40,617 bases of DNA from Dehalococcoidia bacterium UBA1141 (GTDB taxonomy: Bacteria; Chloroflexota; Dehalococcoidia; Lucifugimonadales; UBA3495): the NCBI GenBank assembly GCA_002311385.1, contig DCAE01000094.1, positions 1 through 40,617 on the forward strand, read 5' to 3'. Below, piece after piece: positions 34,088-40,617 of the stretch. How positions within the stretch are numbered: position 1 is the first letter of the stretch; each line of letters opens with the position of its first letter. The translations under genes and the position numbers were made by a program. The notes beneath the pieces are model-generated. The model saw only the letters and a program-made list of their open reading frames with translations. It was not told the origin of the DNA and did no database searches.

Positions 34088-35509
34088 TCAAGGCAATCGC
34101 GACCCGTAGACTTCGATCTCCACCACGCCAGTATTGCCTCCGCTGGTCTCCAGCGCCTCAAAGCGCAGCCGTTTGCCAGTGATTTCGGCGTCGAAATAAA
34201 AGATTTGGCCAGCGCTCTCCAAGATAAACGGTCCGGCTACATCCCCATTACCCGATACAACGCGAAAACTAACTATTTCCGCTGTTGTGCCCATGCTTCT
34301 GGACCATAATCCCAACGAGGTAACGGCGGTCTCCGAGGGAAATTCGATTTCCAGCCAGGCATCGTCACCATCACCATCAGAAGACCAGGCAGTGGCAGGA
34401 TTGCCATCCAATGCCTTGTTCGCTCCAAATGACGAATCATTAGCGCCGCCAGCATAGTTGGAGCTAACTCCTACAATCTTGGCTCCTTGGGCCGAAGATG
34501 CCAGGTTCTCACTCTGGTCCCCAAGCGCTGTCGAAGTGCTGAACGAGGCGGGGGAAGCGAAGGGATGGCTGGTATCCACCAAGAACCAGGAAAGAAACTC
34601 AGCGTCTTCGTTATAGGGATTTCGCTTCTGCACACCGGTTAACGGTGGGATTCCTTCAACTGCCCCAGGGCCCATCATCTTGGTGCCTATCAGGGCGTTC
34701 TGATATTCAATTTTCCCGGTGATTTGGTAAATCAACTCAGGCCCCGGATGGGTGTGAACGCTAGTTTCACCGCCCACAGGCACTCGAACGAGCACGAAAG
34801 TCGCCATCGGCGAGGCCGGAATTCCTTCTAGAACGTCGCTCTCAAAAATCAGTGTCGAGTTAGGAAATCCGGCTGGCGGATGCGATGCAGGGTCAGCAAG
34901 TCGCACTTCCCTGAAAACTGACGGGCCTTGGGAAGCCACGTGACTGTGTATTGCGCCAGCGGAAACAACGCCTCCTTCTCCAGAGGCCAGGCTCCGGTCA
35001 TTCTCCCTTAATTCGAGCCGATGCCTTCCTTCCACTGCGTACACAAATGCGAATTCGTGGTCATGCTCTATGCTTTGACCATCCTCAAGAGTAGCCTCGT
35101 ATGCTATCCAAGCCAGGTTTCCATTTGGCACTTCGGACAAGATTGCCTGGCCCAGCAATGTGGTTTCAGCGTTCCCACCAAGAGCGGCCCCACCCATGGA
35201 AATCCCGTCGTCGGTCTTAATCAGGACTTCGTCGACTGGAGAGGGTGTAGATGTGGCTCCGGGAGACAGCGTACTAGGGGCGACTTGAACCGCCAGTGTT
35301 GCCGCCAACGTAGGTTTAGGCGTCGTGCTGACAGGTGTGCTTGTGTTAGCTGAAGTTGCGGTAGGTAATCCTTCCGTGTCGTTGCCGCAGGCCATAACCG
35401 CAAGCGCCAAGGCGAATCCAGCCACCAGGCTAACATGACGTAATTGCCACAGTCCTATCTGAATTCTGGGAATCCTACTCTTCAAACTTTCTGAATACCA
35501 GGCAGGCAT
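34088..35509 (-). CDS. Lipoprotein with two cupin domains and a discoidin-like domain
   Basis: A 473-aa exported lipoprotein (M at 35509). The basic N-terminus and hydrophobic segment end in the lipobox AVMAC (Cys41), followed by a Thr/Ser/Pro-rich linker to about residue 95. Two beta-barrel cupin units follow. The first has His149, His151 and Glu152, with His188/His190 later; the second has His242, His244 and Glu248 in SVHTHPGPELIY. The last 120 residues resemble an F5/8 type C (discoidin) carbohydrate-binding domain: ALDGNPATAWSSDGDGDDAW, then ITSLGLWS-like SLGLWSRSMG and GNTGVVEIEVYG. The start overlaps fabF by 35 bases, so the two are likely co-transcribed. Its role is unknown; a surface sugar-binding dioxygenase or isomerase is conceivable. 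Confidence 0.78.
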   Translation of the reverse strand: MPAWYSESLKSRIPRIQIGLWQLRHVSLVAGFALALAVMACGNDTEGLPTATSANTSTPVSTTPKPTLAATLAVQVAPSTLSPGATSTPSPVDEVLIKTDDGISMGGAALGGNAETTLLGQAILSEVPNGNLAWIAYEATLEDGQSIEHDHEFAFVYAVEGRHRLELRENDRSLASGEGGVVSAGAIHSHVASQGPSVFREVRLADPASHPPAGFPNSTLIFESDVLEGIPASPMATFVLVRVPVGGETSVHTHPGPELIYQITGKIEYQNALIGTKMMGPGAVEGIPPLTGVQKRNPYNEDAEFLSWFLVDTSHPFASPASFSTSTALGDQSENLASSAQGAKIVGVSSNYAGGANDSSFGANKALDGNPATAWSSDGDGDDAWLEIEFPSETAVTSLGLWSRSMGTTAEIVSFRVVSGNGDVAGPFILESAGQIFYFDAEITGKRLRFEALETSGGNTGVVEIEVYGSRLP

Positions 35510-36725
35510 TTTGCCCACCGAAACCAAAGGCGTTGGACAGGACTACCGAAACGTCACGCTTTCTGGCTTGGTTGGGAATGTAGTCTAGGTCGCATGCCGG
35601 GTCCGGCACTTGCTGGTTCACCGTGGGATGAACGGTGCCTTCGGTTATCGTCTTGATGCAGGCGGCCGCTTCCAGAGACCCAGATGCCCCTAGAGAGTGA
35701 CCAATCATGGATTTGGTGGAACTGATGGGAATCCGGTATGCCAAATCGCCAAACAAGCGCTTGATGGCCACAGTTTCCACTGCGTCGTTCATGGGGGTGG
35801 ACGTGCCGTGGGCGTTGATGTAGTCAACCTGCTCCATGGACACGCCAGCGTCGGCCAAGGCCAAGCGCATTGCTTCCGCTGCGCTGACACCATTCTCCTC
35901 GGGTTGCACCGGATGAGATGCGTCGGAGGTACAACCAAATCCGGCCAACTCCGCCAGGATATTTGCGTTGCGGCCCACTGCGTGCTCCAAAGACTCGAGC
36001 ACCAGAATCACAGATCCCTCGGCAGGGACAAAGCCATCCCGTTCGGCGTCGAATGGACGGCTGGCGGAAGTGGGGTCGTCGTTCCGGGTGCTCAGAGCCC
36101 GCATCACAGCAAAACCGGCCAACCCCAGCTGGCTGATTCCCGCCTCAGTCCCTCCGGCCAAGACAACGTCGGCAGAGCCTCGGCGGATTACTTCCATGGC
36201 CTCCCCCATGGCTTGATTGGAGGCCGCACAAGCAGTGGTTGCCGTGGAATTGTAGCCTTGCGCTCCCAGGAGTCGGCTAACAGTGGCCGCCGCCATGTTG
36301 GGCAAAATCATAGGGAAGAAGAACGGGGTCATCTTCATGCCGCCCTTGTCTGCCAGAACTCGGCAGTTTTCCTCCAACGTGGGAAAGCCCCCATTGCCGT
36401 TGCCCAATACCACGCCGACCCGGAAAGGGTCTTCTTTCGAGATGTCCAAATCCGCTGACTCAACTGCCGTTAAAGCCGAAGCCACCGCCAGTTGTGAGAA
36501 CCGGGCCATGCGGCGAGCTTCTTTGGGATTCATGTATTGTCCGGGGTCGAAATCGCTAACTTCCCCCGAGATACGGCAAGGATAGTCCGTTGGGTCGCAC
36601 AGAGTCATAGGGCCTATGCCCGATATCCCAGCAACCAGATTGTCCCAGAAAGCCTCCGGGGTCTGGCCCAATGGCGTCATGGCCCCCATGCCCGTGATTA
36701 CGACCCGCGTTCTATCTTGAGCCAC
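35475..36725 (-). CDS. fabF: Beta-ketoacyl-[ACP] synthase II, FabF
   Basis: Condensing enzyme of type II fatty acid synthesis, 416 aa. From the GTG at 36725 the catalytic Cys166 sits in TTACAASNQAMGEA, His306 in NAHGTSTPMND, Lys328 in SSTKSMIGHS and His333 in the same segment. The glycine-rich C-terminus SNAFGFGGQNACLVF is standard. The frame extends to a TTG at 36761, but AGGAGA sits about ten bases before the GTG at 36725, which gives the normal FabF length. No acyl carrier protein gene is next to it. It overlaps the cupin lipoprotein gene, and the gap to folC is 72 bases. Confidence 0.96.
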   Translation of the reverse strand: MAQDRTRVVITGMGAMTPLGQTPEAFWDNLVAGISGIGPMTLCDPTDYPCRISGEVSDFDPGQYMNPKEARRMARFSQLAVASALTAVESADLDISKEDPFRVGVVLGNGNGGFPTLEENCRVLADKGGMKMTPFFFPMILPNMAAATVSRLLGAQGYNSTATTACAASNQAMGEAMEVIRRGSADVVLAGGTEAGISQLGLAGFAVMRALSTRNDDPTSASRPFDAERDGFVPAEGSVILVLESLEHAVGRNANILAELAGFGCTSDASHPVQPEENGVSAAEAMRLALADAGVSMEQVDYINAHGTSTPMNDAVETVAIKRLFGDLAYRIPISSTKSMIGHSLGASGSLEAAACIKTITEGTVHPTVNQQVPDPACDLDYIPNQARKRDVSVVLSNAFGFGGQNACLVFRKFEE

Positions 36726-36797
36726 TTCTATTCGTCTCCTACACCCTCTAGGTAACCGCAATTGGCCTTAAATAAATCAATACTTTCCCGATATACT

Positions 36798-38291
36798 CTA
36801 ACCGGTGGCCCCGAATCGACTACTGTCCGATGCCAGAAGGTCGGGATAAACCTCAGGATCTATTCCAAGCACCGCTTCTCTAACCTCGGCAGCTACGAAC
36901 AATGAGCCTGTGGCCAAGACCAAATCATCATCATTGGCAGCCTCCATAGCCGCCCGCAAGGCATCGGCGGGACTCGCGCAGCTAACTGCTGACATTCCCT
37001 GGCGAACAAACAATCCGGCCACATCTTCCGCCGCCAAAGAGCGAGGATGGCGCGAAGCAGTGGCGAATACCACGGGGTCGTGCGTCCCGATGCAACGAAC
37101 CATGTCCTTGATGCTCTTGTCCCTGGAAAACCCGGCAATCAATATCAACCGCCGTTGGCCCATATACCGTGGCAGGGAGTCCAAAAGAGTTTCCATGGAG
37201 CTAACGTTGTGAGCGCCGTCGGCCATTATCGTTGGTGAATCGGCCAGCACTTCCATGCGGCAAGGCCAGGAAACGTTGGCAAAACCCTGGGCTATGGCAG
37301 CGTCAGGAATATCATGGCCCTGCTCCCGCAACACCTCCAAGGCAGCAACGGCGGTGGCCCCGTTAATCAACTGATGGGTACCCAACAAAGGCGTGGTCGA
37401 ACGATAATCGCCCAGCCTACCCCGCACAATAAACTCCTGCCCTTGGGAATCGGCTGCAATCAATTCCCAGGTGACGTCACGGCCCACCTGAATAACTCTT
37501 GCGTTCAAACGCTGGCAAACTTCATCTATCGCTGAAGCCGCCTCCGGCTCTTGAGGGGCGATGACCACAGTGGACCCAGGTTTGATAATTCCTGCTTTTT
37601 CAAAGGCAATTTGGCCCAGAGTATCTCCCAATATTGCAGTGTGGTCCAGGCTTATCGCCGTGATTACGCACACTGCCGGATCCACCACGTTGGTTGCGTC
37701 TAGTCGCCCGCCCAAGCCCACCTCGATAACCTGAAAATCCACATTCTGGAAACCGGTTCTTCTTACAAGAGTGTTTGCTCCACCGAATGACTGGAATCCC
37801 ATGGCCGTCATGAATTCAAAGAGAGTCACCGGTCCTAGGCCCAAGTTGGCCGAGACATCCAAATGATGGGGCCACACATTCTCCACTAAGGAGGCGAACT
37901 GGCCCTGGGATACCGGCTGGGAATTGATACGAATTCGCTCCCGAAAGCTATGCAGGTGGGGCGAAGAATAGAATCCGGTGCGGTAACCGACATTGTGCAG
38001 AACACTATCGCAGAATGCTGCGGTGCTGCCTTTGCCCTTTGTACCTGCAACGTGAATCACCGGCACCGACCGGTGGGGGTTACCCAACTTGGCCAAAAGA
38101 ACTTCGATTCTTTTCAGGTTAAATATCGTTTTTTGTCGAGGTCCCCGGCTCGCCCCGCCACCCGGCCCCAGCCCGTCGGGATTAGAGGCGGTATCGGTTA
38201 TGGGCGTGCCCCTCTCGTGGTCCACCAAAGAAAGGAGCCTGCTAATCGAGTCCTGGTAGGACAACTCATGTGACAAATCAGAGGGCTCCAA
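36798..38291 (-). CDS. folC: Bifunctional folylpolyglutamate/dihydrofolate synthase, FolC
   Basis: Mur-ligase-like ATP-dependent enzyme adding glutamate to dihydropteroate and folates, 497 aa from the first TTG. The P-loop is VAGTKGKGSTAAFCDS, followed by SSPHLHSFRERIRIN (folate site), EVGLGGRLDATNVVDP, AISLDHTAILG and IMADGAHNVSSM. A low-complexity Gly/Pro-rich insert (SNPDGLGPGGGASRGP) sits near residue 45. The start is uncertain: TTG at 38291 and TTG at 38264 (before SYQDSISRLLSLVDHERG, the usual family N-terminus) are both possible, and neither has a clear ribosome binding site. A tandem repeat precedes it. Confidence 0.93.
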   Translation of the reverse strand: MEPSDLSHELSYQDSISRLLSLVDHERGTPITDTASNPDGLGPGGGASRGPRQKTIFNLKRIEVLLAKLGNPHRSVPVIHVAGTKGKGSTAAFCDSVLHNVGYRTGFYSSPHLHSFRERIRINSQPVSQGQFASLVENVWPHHLDVSANLGLGPVTLFEFMTAMGFQSFGGANTLVRRTGFQNVDFQVIEVGLGGRLDATNVVDPAVCVITAISLDHTAILGDTLGQIAFEKAGIIKPGSTVVIAPQEPEAASAIDEVCQRLNARVIQVGRDVTWELIAADSQGQEFIVRGRLGDYRSTTPLLGTHQLINGATAVAALEVLREQGHDIPDAAIAQGFANVSWPCRMEVLADSPTIMADGAHNVSSMETLLDSLPRYMGQRRLILIAGFSRDKSIKDMVRCIGTHDPVVFATASRHPRSLAAEDVAGLFVRQGMSAVSCASPADALRAAMEAANDDDLVLATGSLFVAAEVREAVLGIDPEVYPDLLASDSSRFGATG

Positions 38292-38312
38292 TAGGGACGA
38301 ATCTAAATCTCT

Positions 38313-38349
38313 ATTCTAAGTCTTAAGTCTGATTCTGGGTCTTGAGTCT
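38313..38349. repeat. Two-copy 18-base tandem repeat in the folC leader
   Basis: ATTCTAAGTCTTAAGTCT at 38313-38330 and ATTCTGGGTCTTGAGTCT at 38332-38349 match at 15 of 18 positions, with one spacer base, so the period is 19. It lies just upstream of folC and could affect its expression, or be a small minisatellite. Confidence 0.55.
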
Positions 38350-38418
38350 AATGAAGGAGGTCCACAGGGCGAATAGGAGCAAATTCACCATGGCACCATC
38401 CGGGCAAGCCCAACTGGC

Positions 38419-39366
38419 TCAGTGGTCCCGTATTCTGTTTGGCATCTCCCCGGTCAGGATGCTCGCGGCATCACGGGTAGTCAATAGACTCACGTAGTCT
38501 ATGTTACCTTCGACTGTCTTGGGGGTAAAGCCAAAATTGTCCATCACGGAATCAGGTTCCGCCACGTTTCGTATCGGGAGTAGACGGAGTTGGTCAAGTG
38601 TAATAGGCGGCCTGGGCAATACCTGCATCGACCACGTAGCAAGGAACATCAGCCAGACCGGCAAGTGAATTTTTAATCGGCGTTTCCCCATCGTGCGGGC
38701 CACTATGGTCAGTATCTCGTTAAAGGTTAGTTGTTGAGGTCCTCCCAACTCGATGGTCTTGCCCTTCAATTCTTCCCGGTCCACTGCCGTGGCGATACAC
38801 CGGGCCAGGTCTTCCACATCTATGGGCTGCAAGCGATTCCTGCCCGAGCCGGCTACGGTTAACACCGGAAGAATTTTCACCATGGCTGCGATGGTATTTA
38901 GGAACTCATCTCCGGGCCCAAAGATGATTGAAGACTGAACGACGGTGTAGGGAAGGCCGCTTTTGACCACCAACTGCTCGCCTTGCCACTTGCTGTAGAG
39001 ATAAGGATAAGAAGTGTTATCCGTGGCCCCTATGGCGCTGACGAATACCAGGTGTTTTACCTTGGCTTCATTGGCGGCGGCCACCACATTCGCCGCGCCT
39101 CGCCGGTTGACTTGGTCATAGGTACTTCTGTTGCTGCGGCGGATTGTTCCCACAAGGTGGACCACCGCATCTACCCCATCGAATGCGCCTGCAACGGCAT
39201 CGGGGTCCAAGACATCGCCATATTGAATGTCAACTGTCCTGGGAGGAAAAACTCGTTCCCGGCCCGGAGTATGAACCAGGCAGCGGACCTGATGGTGACG
39301 CTCCAGAAGGGCCGGCACCACCCGGCGGCCTAAAAAGCCGGTGGCCCCAGTAACTAGGACCAGCAA
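38419..39366 (-). CDS. NAD(P)-binding Rossmann protein, NDUFA9-like extended SDR
   Basis: Atypical extended short-chain dehydrogenase, 315 aa from TTG 39366. The Rossmann glycine motif GATGFLGRRV lies at the very N-terminus, then DVLDPDAVAGAFDGVDAVVHL, VFVSAIGATDNTSYPYLYSK and the active-site-like Tyr/Lys. The C-terminal part has a hydrophobic segment (LKIHLPVWLMFLATWSMQVL). It resembles complex I NDUFA9-like or NmrA-type sugar-epimerase relatives, whose activity is often unclear. The frame opens 14 codons earlier, but AGGAGG seven bases before the TTG at 39366 fixes the start. The gaps to its neighbours are 101 and 127 bases. Confidence 0.88.
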   Translation of the reverse strand: MLVLVTGATGFLGRRVVPALLERHHQVRCLVHTPGRERVFPPRTVDIQYGDVLDPDAVAGAFDGVDAVVHLVGTIRRSNRSTYDQVNRRGAANVVAAANEAKVKHLVFVSAIGATDNTSYPYLYSKWQGEQLVVKSGLPYTVVQSSIIFGPGDEFLNTIAAMVKILPVLTVAGSGRNRLQPIDVEDLARCIATAVDREELKGKTIELGGPQQLTFNEILTIVARTMGKRRLKIHLPVWLMFLATWSMQVLPRPPITLDQLRLLPIRNVAEPDSVMDNFGFTPKTVEGNIDYVSLLTTRDAASILTGEMPNRIRDH

Positions 39367-39467
39367 TTCACGCCCTCCTGTCGGTTTCCTGGTAAAGCGT
39401 ACGGTCAAGCGTACGGTATATCGCCTGGCAAAACGTCCGGGAGTAGGCCTCGGAATTAAACTCGGGA

Positions 39468-40112
39468 TCAGGGAAAATTCTTATTGGAGACAATCGGTAA
39501 ACCCAAATGTCTCTGTGATTGCAATGCTGCCTGGTATTCTTCCGGGGTGTTCAGGTCCCATAGAATCTCCGAGTCAGGCATTTCCGTTCGGTTGGTGGAG
39601 TCTGCGTGAGCCTGCACTACTGCTTTCACCCCGAATGTTTCTTCAACAATCAAAAGAAGCTCAGGCATCAAAATCGGATCCAAGGCAATGGGGTGGCCTC
39701 CCTTTCCCTTGAATGTAGGGATGGTAACCAGCTTGCCGGTTTCCCGGTGCCGCCGCAGCACTTCACGGACCGTCCCTGAGGTGCGAGGTTGGTCCACGTT
39801 CAAAATCAGGATGACCGAAATGTCGTTACCGCCGGAGCACAGTGCGTTCAGGCCTGCTTTGATGGATGTGGTTTTTCCTTGAGCGTAGTTCGGGTTTACC
39901 GTCCAATCCACTCCTTGCCTACCGGAGATTATGGGCGTTAGGTTCTCCGGTTGATGGCCCAAGACTACAACTACTCGGCCCACGCCAGCAACTCGCAAAG
40001 CGGAAATTTGATAGTCCAGTAATGTCGTGCCTTCCCAGTCCAATAGCGCTTTGGGTCTGCCCATGCGCCGGGACTCTCCGGCAGCCAACAGAATTGCTAC
40101 AGTTTCCGGCAT
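39468..40112 (-). CDS. MobA/MocA-like nucleotidyltransferase
   Basis: Nucleotidyltransferase of the MobA/MocA (NTP_transf_3) type, 214 aa. The N-terminal LAAGESRRMGRPKALLDW (residues 9-26) is the NTP-binding loop, and Asp107 in LNVDQPR is the metal-binding aspartate. The KGKGGHPIAL segment (135-144) matches the base/acceptor site of molybdenum-cofactor cytidylyl- or guanylyltransferases. Together with the adjacent XdhC-family gene this suggests a role in maturing molybdo-hydroxylases (xanthine dehydrogenase or CO dehydrogenase type). The ATG at 40112 has a weak AGG upstream. Confidence 0.87.
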   Translation of the reverse strand: MPETVAILLAAGESRRMGRPKALLDWEGTTLLDYQISALRVAGVGRVVVVLGHQPENLTPIISGRQGVDWTVNPNYAQGKTTSIKAGLNALCSGGNDISVILILNVDQPRTSGTVREVLRRHRETGKLVTIPTFKGKGGHPIALDPILMPELLLIVEETFGVKAVVQAHADSTNRTEMPDSEILWDLNTPEEYQAALQSQRHLGLPIVSNKNFP

Positions 40113-40225
40113 CTGCCTAAATCCGATGCGTGATCGTGGGGCACGCCCATTGGAGAGAGAGAATACTCCAGACGTTTATTTGCCCAGCTGCGGAGACATG
40201 ACAGAGCGCTCAAGTAATGGGCCAG

Positions 40226-40617
40226 CTACACCTGGATAGTACGTTGGGAAATCTCCGCTGCCCGGTCAACATACCAGTCACCCATCTGCAAGGGGCTTCC
40301 CGCGCCGCCACGCCGGACCATGATAATCTCCGACATGATGCTAACAGCCAGTTCTTCAGGCGTCAGGGCTCCGATGTCTAGACCGATAGGCGATCGGACT
40401 TGCTTCAGGCGCTCGGGCGAGGTTCCTTGTTGCACCAAACGCTGGTAAATCATCAGGGTCTTGCGACGGCTTCCCAATAGTCCTATATAACGAGAGGGCG
40501 TTTCCAAAGCCGACTCCAGAGCCAAGTCGTCATAGCGGTGACCTCTGGTAGCCACAACCACGAAGCTATTCACGTTAAGAGAAACCTGGCTGGCCCACTG
40601 GTCGTAGGGCGTTACAA
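40226..40617 (-). CDS. XdhC/CoxI-family protein, 5' end outside the window
   Basis: The C-terminal 130 residues of an XdhC/CoxI-type molybdenum-hydroxylase maturation factor. The frame is open to the last base of the window, continuing upstream of VNSFVVVATRGHRYDD through VTPYDQWASQVSLN, so the gene is cut by the edge and does not start at the GTG at 40573. The Rossmann-like YIGLLGSRRKT, then SPIGLDIGALTPEELAVSIM, is diagnostic of this family. XdhC delivers sulfurated molybdenum cofactor to xanthine dehydrogenase-type enzymes. The gene lies 113 bases upstream of the MocA-like gene, and the target hydrolase or hydroxylase genes are not in the window. Confidence 0.9.
   Translation of the reverse strand, partial: VTPYDQWASQVSLNVNSFVVVATRGHRYDDLALESALETPSRYIGLLGSRRKTLMIYQRLVQQGTSPERLKQVRSPIGLDIGALTPEELAVSIMSEIIMVRRGGAGSPLQMGDWYVDRAAEISQRTIQV

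Noticed and set aside
38351..38503. 50-aa frame beginning ATGAAGGAGGTC, which contains an anti-Shine-Dalgarno match
   Set aside because: The AGGAGG lies inside the frame rather than ahead of it, and the frame overlaps the end of the Rossmann gene antisense.

Overview
This window looks like a chromosomal segment of an uncultivated or poorly studied bacterium. The best guess is Chloroflexota, in the Dehalococcoidia/SAR202 neighbourhood. The guess rests on separate CofG and CofH proteins rather than an actinobacterial-style FbiC fusion, an LLM-class flavin-dependent oxidoreductase beside the F420 genes, many lipoproteins and ABC substrate-binding proteins, and frequent GTG/TTG starts behind strong Shine-Dalgarno sites. 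No rRNA or marker phylogeny is available here, so the taxonomy is inference.

Region by region: (1) 1-3.6 kb, minus strand: an oligopeptide/dipeptide ABC importer, with a lipoprotein binding protein and two permeases. (2) 3.97-4.25 kb: a compact tRNA unit of promoter, tRNA-His, tRNA-Arg and terminator. (3) 4.4-6.9 kb: two tandem paralogous MFS exporters. (4) 7.1-9.0 kb: small and hypothetical proteins around an isochorismatase-family hydrolase. (5) 9.3-18.6 kb: a NUDT6-like Nudix hydrolase, a full-length Lhr helicase, a DUF255 thioredoxin-domain protein and aspartyl-tRNA synthetase. (6) 18.8-22.5 kb: two consecutive plus-strand genes that are both broken, a branched-chain amino-acid type binding lipoprotein with an amber codon and a frameshift, and an MMPL/RND transporter with a frameshift. 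(7) 22.9-25.0 kb: class I fructose-bisphosphate aldolase and class I fructose-1,6-bisphosphatase, a gluconeogenic pair. (8) 25.5-26.3 kb: a membrane, zinc-ribbon and TPR protein.

(9) 26.4-40.6 kb is one long minus-strand block. In transcription order it holds an XdhC-family protein (cut by the window edge), a MocA/MobA-like nucleotidyltransferase, a Rossmann NAD(P)-binding protein, FolC, FabF, an unusual double-cupin plus discoidin lipoprotein, RuvB, CofG, CofH, CofD, CofC, an LLM-class oxidoreductase and FabI. CofG and CofH build the deazaflavin Fo, and CofC and CofD add the phospholactyl-type side chain. The adjacent LLM enzyme is a plausible F420 user. The CofE glutamyl ligase is not in the window.

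The most interesting items are the F420 run that ends in an LLM enzyme and FabI, the cupin-cupin-discoidin lipoprotein, the three lesions clustered within 0.9 kb in two adjacent genes, and small proteins with strong ribosome binding sites. I saw no CRISPR array, prophage, transposase or obviously new defence system.
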